6,269 nt of DNA from Rikenellaceae bacterium. GTDB lineage: Bacteria; Bacteroidota; Bacteroidia; Bacteroidales; Rikenellaceae. The notes beneath the pieces were generated by a model, which saw nothing but the letters and a program-made list of their open reading frames with translations, was not told the DNA's origin and searched no databases. The stretch spans positions 1 through 6,269 of the forward strand of contig JAJBVQ010000244.1 in the NCBI GenBank assembly GCA_020859745.1, in the 5' to 3' direction. Numbering within the stretch: position 1 is the stretch's first letter; each line of letters opens with the position of its first letter. The position numbers and the translations under genes are program-made. Below, one piece after another: positions 1-6,269 of the stretch.

Positions 1-1
1 C

Positions 2-1192
2 GTATACGCGACCGGCGCGCCGCGGAGGGGGCCGATCATGGGGGGGGGGCTGGCCCTGGGGGTCAATAATTTCGCCCTGATGAAGCGGTCGCTGCGCAGC
101 CTCGGGCTGGCGGCGCTGGTGGGGCTGGCCACTTCGACCCTCTACTTCTGGATCAGCCCGCTCAGCACGGCGCAGAGCGAACTGCTGGCCCGGACGACGC
201 CTACCATATATGACGTGCTGATCGCCCTGTTCGGGGGTTTGGCGGGGATCGTGGCGCAGACGCGGCAAGACCGCACCTCGACCGTCATTCCGGGGGTGGC
301 CATCGCCACGGCGCTGATGCCGCCGCTCTGCACCGCCGGTTTCGGGTTGGCCAGGGGGGACATGACCTTCTTTATCGGGGCGTTCTATCTCTTCTTTATC
401 AACGCGGTTTTCATCGCGCTGGGTACTTATGTGATCGTCCGGTTCCTGAAATACAGGAAGGTCGCTTTCGTCGATCCGAAGAAAGAGCTGCGGGCGCGGC
501 GCTACATGACCGTGATCGTGACTGTCACGCTGGTGCCGAGCGTGATCCTCGCCTACGGGATCGTGCAGCGCACCATTTTCGAGAGTAACGCCAAGAATTA
601 TATCGACAAAGTGCTGGTCTTCGAGGGGAGCGAGATCGTCAGCGCCATACCGACCTATTCGCGCGACAGCTGCACCATCGAGGTGATGCTGATGGGCAAC
701 AAGGTCTCGGACGATGCCATCAACGTGGCCCGGAACCAGTTGGAAGCCTACCACCTGGAGCGTACCACGCTGGTGGTGCGGCAGGCGGGGGCCGACAATA
801 CTTTCGACAGCCATACGATGCAGAGCGTACTGCGCAGCAATACCCAGATACTGGACGAAAAGAACCGGCGGATCGAGCAGCTCCAGGAGCTGGCGGACCG
901 CTACCTGAGCGACACGCTCCCGGCGGCGGATATTTCGCGCGAGCTGACCACGCTGTGGGGGGCGGGTATCAGCCGGATCAGCGTGTCGAAAGCTCCGGTC
1001 TTCTCCGGGAACGGCGTGGCGGCGGACACGGCAGTCTTCTGTTATATCACCACCGCCTCGCGGGAGGCGCTGACGGCGGACCAGCGGCAGAAGCTGACCC
1101 AGTGGCTGCGTGTGCGGACCAAAATGCAGCAGGTGAAACTGGTCGTGACGCCTTTGGCGGCGGATACGACCCTGAATGCGAAACAATCCTAA
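2..1192 (+). CDS. DUF389-family inner-membrane protein, 5'-truncated by the window edge
   Basis: This is the C-terminal part of a DUF389 (TIGR00341-like) integral membrane protein of unknown function. The frame is open to the left edge, and the ATG at 38 is an internal Met in the conserved GPIMG stretch, so the real start is missing. Counting from that Met, hydrophobic segments lie at about residues 18-39, 55-74, 83-105, 109-137 and 156-176. The stretch GVAIATALMPPLCTAG (about 87-102) is the family signature, and LLARTTPTIYDVLIALFGG precedes it. Residues 177-384 form a soluble tail, with a beta-alpha region (about 195-250) and a likely helical part (about 265-295). Bacteroidetes homologues often carry such a tail. 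The first 12 codons and a run of ten G at 40-49 do not match the family and look like low-quality sequence. The next gene starts 20 bp downstream, so co-transcription is likely. The family is clear; the biochemical role is not known. Confidence 0.85.
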   Translation, partial: VYATGAPRRGPIMGGGLALGVNNFALMKRSLRSLGLAALVGLATSTLYFWISPLSTAQSELLARTTPTIYDVLIALFGGLAGIVAQTRQDRTSTVIPGVAIATALMPPLCTAGFGLARGDMTFFIGAFYLFFINAVFIALGTYVIVRFLKYRKVAFVDPKKELRARRYMTVIVTVTLVPSVILAYGIVQRTIFESNAKNYIDKVLVFEGSEIVSAIPTYSRDSCTIEVMLMGNKVSDDAINVARNQLEAYHLERTTLVVRQAGADNTFDSHTMQSVLRSNTQILDEKNRRIEQLQELADRYLSDTLPAADISRELTTLWGAGISRISVSKAPVFSGNGVAADTAVFCYITTASREALTADQRQKLTQWLRVRTKMQQVKLVVTPLAADTTLNAKQS

Positions 1193-1212
1193 TCCTATCA
1201 TACCCAAACACC

Positions 1213-3858
1213 ATGAAGAAAACACTCTATACGGTTCTGGCAGCCGCCCTGCTGGTCGCCTGCGGCGGCAACGGGCAGCTCGTGAAAGACCCGCAGACGC
1301 GCAAAAGCGTCGAGGCCAACGTGGAGGCGCGGTCAGCGTGGCTGCCCGCCCTGCCGCAAGGGATAACGCCCCGGGAGAAAGAGGGGCTGCAATTCCTGTA
1401 CGCTTATATGCCGGTCAGCGACGTGGCCGATTACTCGCCGGAGCTGTACCTGGCTAATGTGCGCGCTTCGCTGAAGGCCGAGGCCGAGATGCCGTGGGGC
1501 AAGAGCGTGCCGAACGACCTGTTCCTGCACTATGTGCTGCCCGTGCGGATCAATAATGAGAACCTGGATACCTCCCGCGTGACCTTCTACGACGAACTCA
1601 AGGAGCGCGTGAAGGGGCTGAGCATGGAGGAGGCGATTCTGGAGGTGAACCACTGGTGCCACGAAAAAGTGATCTATACGCCGAGCGACGGGCGGACCAT
1701 GTCGCCGTCGGCTGTGGTGCGCAATGCGCAGGGGCGGTGCGGCGAGGAGTCTACCTTTACGGTGGCCGCCCTGCGGGCCGTGGGGATTCCGGCGCGGCAG
1801 GTCTATACCCCGCGCTGGGCGCATACCGACGACAACCACGCGTGGGTCGAAGCGTGGGCTGACGGCAAGTGGTACTATTTCGGCGCGTGCGAGCCGGAGC
1901 CGGTGCTGAATATGGGCTGGTTCGACGGCCCGAGCAAACGCGGGATGCTGATGCATACCAAGGTGTTCGGCAACTATGTGGGCGACGAGGAGGTGATCAG
2001 CCAGACGCCGCTCTACACCGAAATTAATGTGACCCACAACTATGCCCCGGTGGCGACCGCGACGATTGTGGTGAAAGATACGACAGGCGCGGCGGTACCG
2101 AACGCGAAGCTCGATTTCGGGATCTATAATTACGCCGAGTTCTATCCCGCGGTGCGCAAGACGGCGGATGCGAACGGGACGGCGACCATGACCGCGGGCT
2201 TGGGGGATATGCTCGTGTGGGCGACGAACGGCACCGACTTCGGTTATGAAAAACTCTCGTTCGGCAAGCAGGATACGCTGACCATCGTGCTGAACCGGCG
2301 CGGCGGGACTGGCGAGGCTTATGCCGTAGATTTCGATATCGTGCCCCCGGTTGAGGGCAAAACGGAGAACCGGGTGACGCCGGAGCAGCGGGCGGCCAAC
2401 AGCCTGCGGCTGGCGCAGGAGGATTCGATCCGCAACGCCTATATCGCCGCGTGGATGCCGAAGGCGGACGCTTTCGCGCTGGCGCAGAAGATCGGGGCGG
2501 ATACGACTAAGGTGTGGAATGTCATTGCCAAAAGCCGGGGGAATTGGGACGAGATCTCGCAGTTCCTCAGCGATGCGGCTACGGCCGGACAGTTGGACGT
2601 GGCGTTCGACCTGCTGGATGTAGTCTCGACGAAGGATTTGCAGGATACCCCGGCGGCGGTGCTGGCGGATCACCTGACCGGGGCGGCGCAATATAAGGAT
2701 GTGCCTTATTTTAAGGAGTACGTTCTCAACCCGCGGGTGGGGACGGAGTTGCTGGTACCCTACCGGGCGGCGATGGCTTCCGAGCCTTCGACCCCGGCGG
2801 AAATCATTGCGAAAGCGAAGTCTGTGCAGCTGGTAGACAGCCTCAACCCGAGCCGCATTCCGATGTCGGCGGTCGGGGTGCAGCGGCTGAACATGGCGGA
2901 CAAGGCGGGGCGCGACCGCTATTTCATAGCGATGGCGCGCAGCAAGGGGATTCCGGCGCGCTATGAGCCGGTGACGGGGCGCTTGCAGTACTACGACCTG
3001 TCGGCCACCTGCGGGGTGGACGCCTGGAAAAACGTCGATTTTGACGGCGAATCGGCCGCAGCGGCTGCGGCCAGCTCTGTGCCGCGCGGCACGCTGATGG
3101 TGAACTACACGCCGAGCAAGCACAACGACGATCCGAAGTATTACAGCCATTTCACGGTGGCCAAGCTCAAGGAGGGCCGTTACTCGACCATCGAACTGAG
3201 CAATCCGGACGTGGATATGGGGGCGGCCGGTTCGCTGAAAGCCATTTTCGCGAAACCCGTCGCGCTGGAAGCGGGCGACTATATGCTGGTGAGCGGCACG
3301 CGGATGGCCGACGGCACGGTGTTGAGCGAGGCGAAGTTCTTCACGGTCGAGGCGGGTAAACAGACCACGCTGGATATGACCATGCGCGAGGACGACAATT
3401 CGGTGCAGGTGATCGGGACGATGAACCCGGAGGCGAAATACGTGCCGATGGGTATGGACGAGCCGCAGTCTATACTGGCGACGACGGGCCGGGGCTATTT
3501 TGTGCTGGCCCTGCTGGAAGCGAAAAAGGAGCCGACCAACCACGCCCTGCGCGACATCGCTGCGCTGAATGCGGAGTTGGAGAAATGGAACCGGGGAATG
3601 GTGTTCCTCTTTGCCGGCGATGACCAGCTGGCGGCTTTCAATCCGGCCGAGTTCGGCAAGTTGCCGAAGACGATTACCTACGGCGTCGACAAGGGCGGCG
3701 AGGTGTCGAAGATGCTGAAGCAGTCGCTGGAGCTGAACAATATGACAGACCTGCCGGTGTTCGTGGTGGCGGACACGTTCGGGCGCGTGGTGTTCGTGTC
3801 GCAGGGCTACCGCATCGGTATGGGCGAGCAGATGATGAAAGTGATCAATTCCCTGTAA
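1213..3858 (+). CDS. Large transglutaminase-like lipoprotein with thioredoxin-like C-terminus
   Basis: An 881-residue predicted lipoprotein. The frame is open upstream to 955, but the ATG at 1213 is chosen because it starts a lipoprotein signal peptide: MKK, a hydrophobic stretch, then lipobox LVAC with lipidated Cys17. The following residues (GGNGQ) lack the acidic run seen in many surface-export signals, so the side of the outer membrane is uncertain. A transglutaminase-like core covers about residues 120-250, with nucleophile Cys176 in GRCGEES and His209 in DNHAWVEAW. The usual third residue (Asp) is replaced in YYFGACEPEP, where Glu227 could substitute. A beta-sandwich with a carboxypeptidase-regulatory look covers 273-362, followed by a mainly helical stretch to about 540. 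A degenerate transglutaminase-like segment (551-596, with SKGIPAR) lacks the Cys, a second beta region spans about 646-726, and 759-881 resembles thioredoxin with Pro848 at the cis-Pro position but no CXXC. Hydrolase or peptidase activity on proteins or peptidoglycan peptides is inference. No Shine-Dalgarno precedes the start. Confidence 0.85.
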   Translation: MKKTLYTVLAAALLVACGGNGQLVKDPQTRKSVEANVEARSAWLPALPQGITPREKEGLQFLYAYMPVSDVADYSPELYLANVRASLKAEAEMPWGKSVPNDLFLHYVLPVRINNENLDTSRVTFYDELKERVKGLSMEEAILEVNHWCHEKVIYTPSDGRTMSPSAVVRNAQGRCGEESTFTVAALRAVGIPARQVYTPRWAHTDDNHAWVEAWADGKWYYFGACEPEPVLNMGWFDGPSKRGMLMHTKVFGNYVGDEEVISQTPLYTEINVTHNYAPVATATIVVKDTTGAAVPNAKLDFGIYNYAEFYPAVRKTADANGTATMTAGLGDMLVWATNGTDFGYEKLSFGKQDTLTIVLNRRGGTGEAYAVDFDIVPPVEGKTENRVTPEQRAANSLRLAQEDSIRNAYIAAWMPKADAFALAQKIGADTTKVWNVIAKSRGNWDEISQFLSDAATAGQLDVAFDLLDVVSTKDLQDTPAAVLADHLTGAAQYKDVPYFKEYVLNPRVGTELLVPYRAAMASEPSTPAEIIAKAKSVQLVDSLNPSRIPMSAVGVQRLNMADKAGRDRYFIAMARSKGIPARYEPVTGRLQYYDLSATCGVDAWKNVDFDGESAAAAAASSVPRGTLMVNYTPSKHNDDPKYYSHFTVAKLKEGRYSTIELSNPDVDMGAAGSLKAIFAKPVALEAGDYMLVSGTRMADGTVLSEAKFFTVEAGKQTTLDMTMREDDNSVQVIGTMNPEAKYVPMGMDEPQSILATTGRGYFVLALLEAKKEPTNHALRDIAALNAELEKWNRGMVFLFAGDDQLAAFNPAEFGKLPKTITYGVDKGGEVSKMLKQSLELNNMTDLPVFVVADTFGRVVFVSQGYRIGMGEQMMKVINSL

Positions 3859-3881
3859 AGGGTCATATGGGATAACCCCAG

Positions 3882-3916
3882 GGGCGTGCACCGAGCCGGT
3901 GCGCGCCCTTTTATTT
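3882..3916 (+). terminator. Rho-independent terminator after the lipoprotein gene
   Basis: A 12-bp stem pairs GGGCGTGCACCG (3882-3893) with CGGTGCGCGCCC (3897-3908). It contains a single T-G wobble and closes a 3-nt loop (AGC, 3894-3896). TTTTATTT follows at 3909-3916. The stem starts 23 bp after the lipoprotein stop codon, so it should end the DUF389-lipoprotein transcript and insulate the following unit. Confidence 0.93.
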
Positions 3917-3940
3917 AACCTTATTTTAACACAAAAAACA

Positions 3941-3948
3941 TATCTTTG
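3941..3948 (+). promoter_or_regulatory. Bacteroidetes-type -7 promoter box (TATCTTTG)
   Basis: TATCTTTG exactly matches the TAnnTTTG -7 consensus of the primary sigma factor of Bacteroidetes. It lies in an AT-rich island right after the terminator and ends 29 bp before the ATG of the DUF368 gene, which predicts a 5' leader of roughly 20-25 nt. A convincing -33 TTTG is not visible; the TTTA at 3914-3917 is a poor match at a long spacing. Position between terminator and gene is the strongest support. Confidence 0.75.
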
Positions 3949-3977
3949 TTCCTTTCTCACCTCCGGATAACCAATTT

Positions 3978-4928
3978 ATGAAAGCAAAGAGAAACTACCT
4001 GATGCTGGTCCTCAAAGGGATCGGCATGGGCGCGGCGGACGTGATTCCCGGCGTATCGGGCGGCACGATCGCATTTATCACAGGCATTTACGAAGAGCTG
4101 ATCGGCTCGATCCGCTCGTTCGACCTCACGGCGCTGCGAAAGCTGCTGAAACTCGACCTGAAAGGGTTCTGGAAACATATCAACGGCGGGTTCCTCTTTT
4201 CGGTGCTGGCCGGGATCGGCATTTCGATCTTCTCGCTGGCCAAGGTGATGAAATACCTGCTCGAAACCCATCCGATCTTCGTGTGGTCGTTCTTTTTCGG
4301 CCTGATCATCGCTTCGGCGTGGCTGGTGGCCAGGGAGGTGAAGCGTTGGGGGGTCGGGACCGTTGTGGCCTTGGTTGCCGGCGCCGTGGCGGCTTATATG
4401 ATTACGGTGCTCAGTCCGGCTTCGACGCCCGATGCGTGGTGGTTCATCATGCTGTCGGGGGCGATCGCCGTCTGCGCCATGATCCTGCCGGGGATTTCGG
4501 GGGCCTTCATCCTGCTGCTGCTGGGCAAGTACGCCTATATCATCGGGGCGGTTTCGGCTTTCAATATCCCGGTGCTGTTGCTTTTCGTGGTGGGGGCCGT
4601 GGTCGGGATCATCAGCTTTTCGCACCTGCTGTCGTGGCTGCTGGCCAAGCACCACGGGATGACGGTGGCGCTGCTGACCGGCTTTATGGTGGGTTCGCTC
4701 AATAAGATATGGCCGTGGAAAGAGACTCTGGAGACCTATACCGACAGCCACGGCGCGGTGCAGCCGCTGGTGGAGCGGAATGTCCTGCCGGGCGTTTTCG
4801 AACAGGCGACGGGACAGCCGGCGATGCTGGGATGGGCCCTTTTCTTTATGGCGGTCGGGTTCCTGTTGATCTGGGGGATCGAACGGGCGGCGGCGGTCCT
4901 GAGCCGCAAGCGCAATGCGGCGGCATAA
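3978..4928 (+). CDS. DUF368 / PopT-family undecaprenyl phosphate translocase
   Basis: A 316-residue polytopic inner-membrane protein of the DUF368 family. Members (PopT) are known to return undecaprenyl phosphate, the lipid carrier for peptidoglycan and surface glycans, to the cytoplasmic face of the membrane. The N-terminal signature GMGAADVIPGVSGGTIA (residues 16-32) is plain. A related motif, MILPGISGAFILLLLG, recurs with Pro171, as expected for the two inverted halves of the fold. Hydrophobic segments lie at about residues 70-95, 100-117, 125-142, 152-184, 190-215 and 285-305. The length is usual for the family, and the Lys/Arg-rich C-terminal tail fits a cytoplasmic end. The ATG at 3978 is chosen because the signature follows closely and a promoter box sits just upstream. 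CCAATTT precedes the ATG, with no Shine-Dalgarno, which is normal for the phylum. The family is certain; activity in this organism is inferred from studied homologues in other bacteria. Confidence 0.92.
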   Translation: MKAKRNYLMLVLKGIGMGAADVIPGVSGGTIAFITGIYEELIGSIRSFDLTALRKLLKLDLKGFWKHINGGFLFSVLAGIGISIFSLAKVMKYLLETHPIFVWSFFFGLIIASAWLVAREVKRWGVGTVVALVAGAVAAYMITVLSPASTPDAWWFIMLSGAIAVCAMILPGISGAFILLLLGKYAYIIGAVSAFNIPVLLLFVVGAVVGIISFSHLLSWLLAKHHGMTVALLTGFMVGSLNKIWPWKETLETYTDSHGAVQPLVERNVLPGVFEQATGQPAMLGWALFFMAVGFLLIWGIERAAAVLSRKRNAAA

Positions 4929-4974
4929 TCAACGGAAATTCATGTCATTCGTCAGAATGGCCGGGCTGCCCCGA

Positions 4975-5031
4975 GGGGGGGACGTGGACGGCCTGAAAAC
5001 GACATTGGCCGAACGTTTAAGAATAACCCCC
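4975..5031 (+). promoter_or_regulatory. Possible structured leader upstream of aroE
   Basis: In the 124-bp spacer before aroE, complementary blocks are nested: G-run 4976-4980 with CCCCC 5027-5031, ACGT 4982-4985 with ACGT 5013-5016, and CGGCC 4989-4993 with GGCCG 5007-5011 around a 13-nt loop. GTTTTAT follows at 5032-5038. This could be a weak attenuator-like or leader fold. The stems are short and interrupted, and chance pairing in GC-rich sequence is quite possible. No clear TAnnTTTG promoter box is visible in the spacer, so aroE may be read through from the DUF368 gene. Confidence 0.25.
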
Positions 5032-5052
5032 GTTTTATCGAATTGTAGAAAC

Positions 5053-5802
5053 ATGAAAAGATACGGATTGGTCGGCTATCCGCTCGGACATTCGTTCTCG
5101 GCAGGTTATTTCGCAGATAAGTTCGCCGCGCTGGGACTCGCGGGCGAGTGCTCTTACGCTAACTATCCGGTGGAGCGTATCGAGGAGCTGCGGGATGCAT
5201 TGCCCCCGGATATTCGGGGTTTCAATATCACGATCCCCCATAAACAGCATATATTACCCCTGCTGTCGGAGACCGACCCGGAGGCGGAAGCCGTGGGGGC
5301 GGTGAATTGCGTCAAGGTACTGCCCGACGGCTCTTTCAAGGGGTACAATACCGACGTTTACGGTTTCGAACTGTCGCTCCGCAAGATGCTCGCAACCTTT
5401 CCGGCACCCTTGGGTGCGTTGAAAGCGCTGGTGTTGGGAACCGGCGGGGCGGCGCAGGCGGTGCATTACGTGCTCCGCAAGCTGGGGATCGAGTACTTCG
5501 AGGTTTCCCGCACGGCATCGGGGCCGCAGCGCCTCGGTTACGAACAGCTAACCCCGGAGATTCTGGACGCTCGTCGGCTGATCGTCAATACCACGCCGCT
5601 GGGAATGCATCCTAATGTTGAGGCGAAGGCTGCGTTGCCGTATGACTGTATCGGGGCGGGGCATTACCTGTACGACCTGATCTACAATCCGGCCCAGACG
5701 ACTTTCCTGCACGAAGGGCGTATCCGGGGTGCCTGGGTCAAGGGCGGCCTCGAAATGCTGGTGTTGCAGGCGGAGCGCAGTTGGGAGATCTGGAACGGTT
5801 AA
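5053..5802 (+). CDS. aroE: Shikimate dehydrogenase (NADP+)
   Basis: AroE reduces 3-dehydroshikimate to shikimate with NADPH in the cytoplasm, the fourth step of the shikimate pathway to chorismate and aromatic amino acids. At 249 residues it has the short form usual in Bacteroidetes, against about 270-285 in Escherichia coli-type enzymes. All key sites are visible: substrate-binding Ser14 and Ser16 in GYPLGHSFS, catalytic Lys64 in NITIPHK, Asn85 in GAVNCVK, Asp101 in GYNTD, the dinucleotide loop GTGGAAQA (129-136), SRT (152-154) at the cofactor phosphate site, NTTPLGMHP (179-187), and KGGLEMLVLQAE with Gln239. The start at 5053 gives the standard MKxxGLxGYPLGHSFS beginning. The frame stays open upstream to 4915, but that extension (RGG- and charge-rich) resembles no AroE. 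The ending SWEIWNG is the normal family end, so the gene is complete. TTGTAGAAAC precedes the ATG, with no Shine-Dalgarno. It is probably co-transcribed with the DUF368 gene. Confidence 0.95.
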   Translation: MKRYGLVGYPLGHSFSAGYFADKFAALGLAGECSYANYPVERIEELRDALPPDIRGFNITIPHKQHILPLLSETDPEAEAVGAVNCVKVLPDGSFKGYNTDVYGFELSLRKMLATFPAPLGALKALVLGTGGAAQAVHYVLRKLGIEYFEVSRTASGPQRLGYEQLTPEILDARRLIVNTTPLGMHPNVEAKAALPYDCIGAGHYLYDLIYNPAQTTFLHEGRIRGAWVKGGLEMLVLQAERSWEIWNG

Positions 5803-6240
5803 TGCTCCGGCTTCTATTTTGCGGCCGGGGAAGGCAACAACTGGACTGCGCCTCGGAACAATGCGCTTTGGCGGGACGGTGTTAAGACTCTCTTCGACCC
5901 CTGCCCGTCGGGTTGGCGGGTGCCGAGGAGCGGAAAGGAGAACCTGAACCCGTGGCGCGATTTCGGCAATGAAGGTACGCAATATGCCAACGGAGGCTGG
6001 AATACTACGCATCGGGGTTATGAATGGGCAGCTCCGGCAGTTTACGGAGCCACCCTCGCCTGGTACCCGGCAAGCGGATGGCGGCACTTTGTGAGCGGTG
6101 ATTGGGGCAATGTAAACACGGAATGCACCATATGGGCTGCTTCTTCGGGCGCTTTCCTGCGCTGTCTGCCCGAATCGCTCAATAAGCTTCATTACAGCGG
6201 CCGCGCCCACGGCTTTCCCGTCCGCTGCGTACGGGAGTGA
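5803..6240 (+). pseudogene. Orphan FISUMP-domain C-terminal fragment, no start codon
   Basis: An open stretch of 145 codons begins at the base after the aroE stop, in the same frame, and ends at a TGA at 6238-6240. Its product resembles the C-terminal FISUMP domain (Fibrobacter succinogenes major paralogous domain) of secreted or surface Bacteroidetes proteins. The opening CSGFYFAAGEGNNWTAP is followed by FDPCPSGWRVP (31-41), the strongest motif, then a YPASGWR segment (88-94), an IWAASSG segment in the place of the usual YWSS (110-116), and the terminal GFPVRCVRE (137-145). There is no in-frame ATG; the first GTG (5920) encodes the Val of WRVP and cannot be the true start. A full gene would supply a signal peptide and N-terminal region, so this is a 5'-truncated gene, a silent cassette, or the wrong side of an assembly join. 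The domain is recognised from its motifs; its function in the family is poorly known. Confidence 0.75.
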
Positions 6241-6269
6241 CGGGGATACGGAAGGGGGAGACGAAAAGC

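Noticed and set aside
955..1212. In-frame N-terminal extension of the lipoprotein
   Set aside because: It overlaps the end of the DUF389 gene and would bury the lipoprotein signal peptide that begins at 1213.
1333..3960. Very long minus-strand open frame (875 codons) opposite the lipoprotein gene
   Set aside because: Its translation is rich in Arg and His with no domain, signal or membrane pattern. It mirrors the codon bias of a GC-rich gene on the other strand, which has clear motifs.
3957..4751. Minus-strand open frame of 264 codons opposite the DUF368 gene
   Set aside because: The composition (His, Arg, Gln, Asp) is that of an antisense shadow, and the plus strand encodes a recognised membrane family.
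4915..5052. In-frame N-terminal extension of aroE
   Set aside because: The residues do not resemble any AroE N-terminus, and the standard MKRYGLVGYPLGHSFS start is at 5053.
5802..5885. ATG overlapping the aroE stop (TAATG) as a translationally coupled small gene
   Set aside because: It gives only 27 codons in a frame different from the FISUMP reading, with no recognisable content.
5548..6210. Minus-strand open frame of 220 codons across the end of aroE and the FISUMP fragment
   Set aside because: It spans the junction of two plus-strand coding stretches and shows no domain motif; an antisense shadow is the simplest reading.
1..6269. CRISPR array, tRNA, rRNA, insertion sequence or phage attachment site
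   Set aside because: No spaced direct repeats, cloverleaf-like segment, rRNA-like sequence, transposase motif or terminal inverted repeats were seen when reading both strands.

Overview
The window looks like a chromosomal piece, probably a contig with both ends visible, from a GC-rich member of the Bacteroidales. An Alistipes/Rikenellaceae-type gut organism is my best guess. The lineage signs are a TAnnTTTG-type promoter box, start codons without Shine-Dalgarno sequences, a short Bacteroidetes-style AroE, a DUF389 protein, and a FISUMP-domain fragment. The species assignment is inference; no rRNA or other phylogenetic marker is present.

Layout: all genes are on the + strand. Positions 2-1192 hold the 3' part of a DUF389 inner-membrane protein whose true start lies left of the window. 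After 20 bp comes a large lipoprotein (1213-3858) with a transglutaminase-like core, beta-sandwich regions, a decayed second transglutaminase-like segment and a thioredoxin-like C-terminus. The two probably share a transcript, which ends at a strong intrinsic terminator (3882-3916). A Bacteroidetes-type promoter box (3941-3948) then starts a second unit: a DUF368/PopT-family membrane protein (3978-4928), and, after a 124-bp spacer, shikimate dehydrogenase aroE (5053-5802). Directly after the aroE stop codon, with no spacer and in the same frame, is a 145-codon FISUMP-domain C-terminus with no ATG anywhere in it (5803-6240).

How the genes work together: DUF368 proteins recycle the undecaprenyl phosphate carrier needed for wall and surface glycan synthesis, and AroE makes shikimate for chorismate and aromatic compounds. 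The lipoprotein probably acts in the periplasm or at the outer membrane on peptides or proteins. No single pathway joins all of them, and most of the window is ordinary housekeeping sequence. The parts that deserve a second look are the orphan FISUMP fragment butted against aroE, which may be a real rearrangement, a silent cassette or an assembly chimera, and the left end, where conserved DUF389 codons look corrupted in a way that suggests sequencing error.
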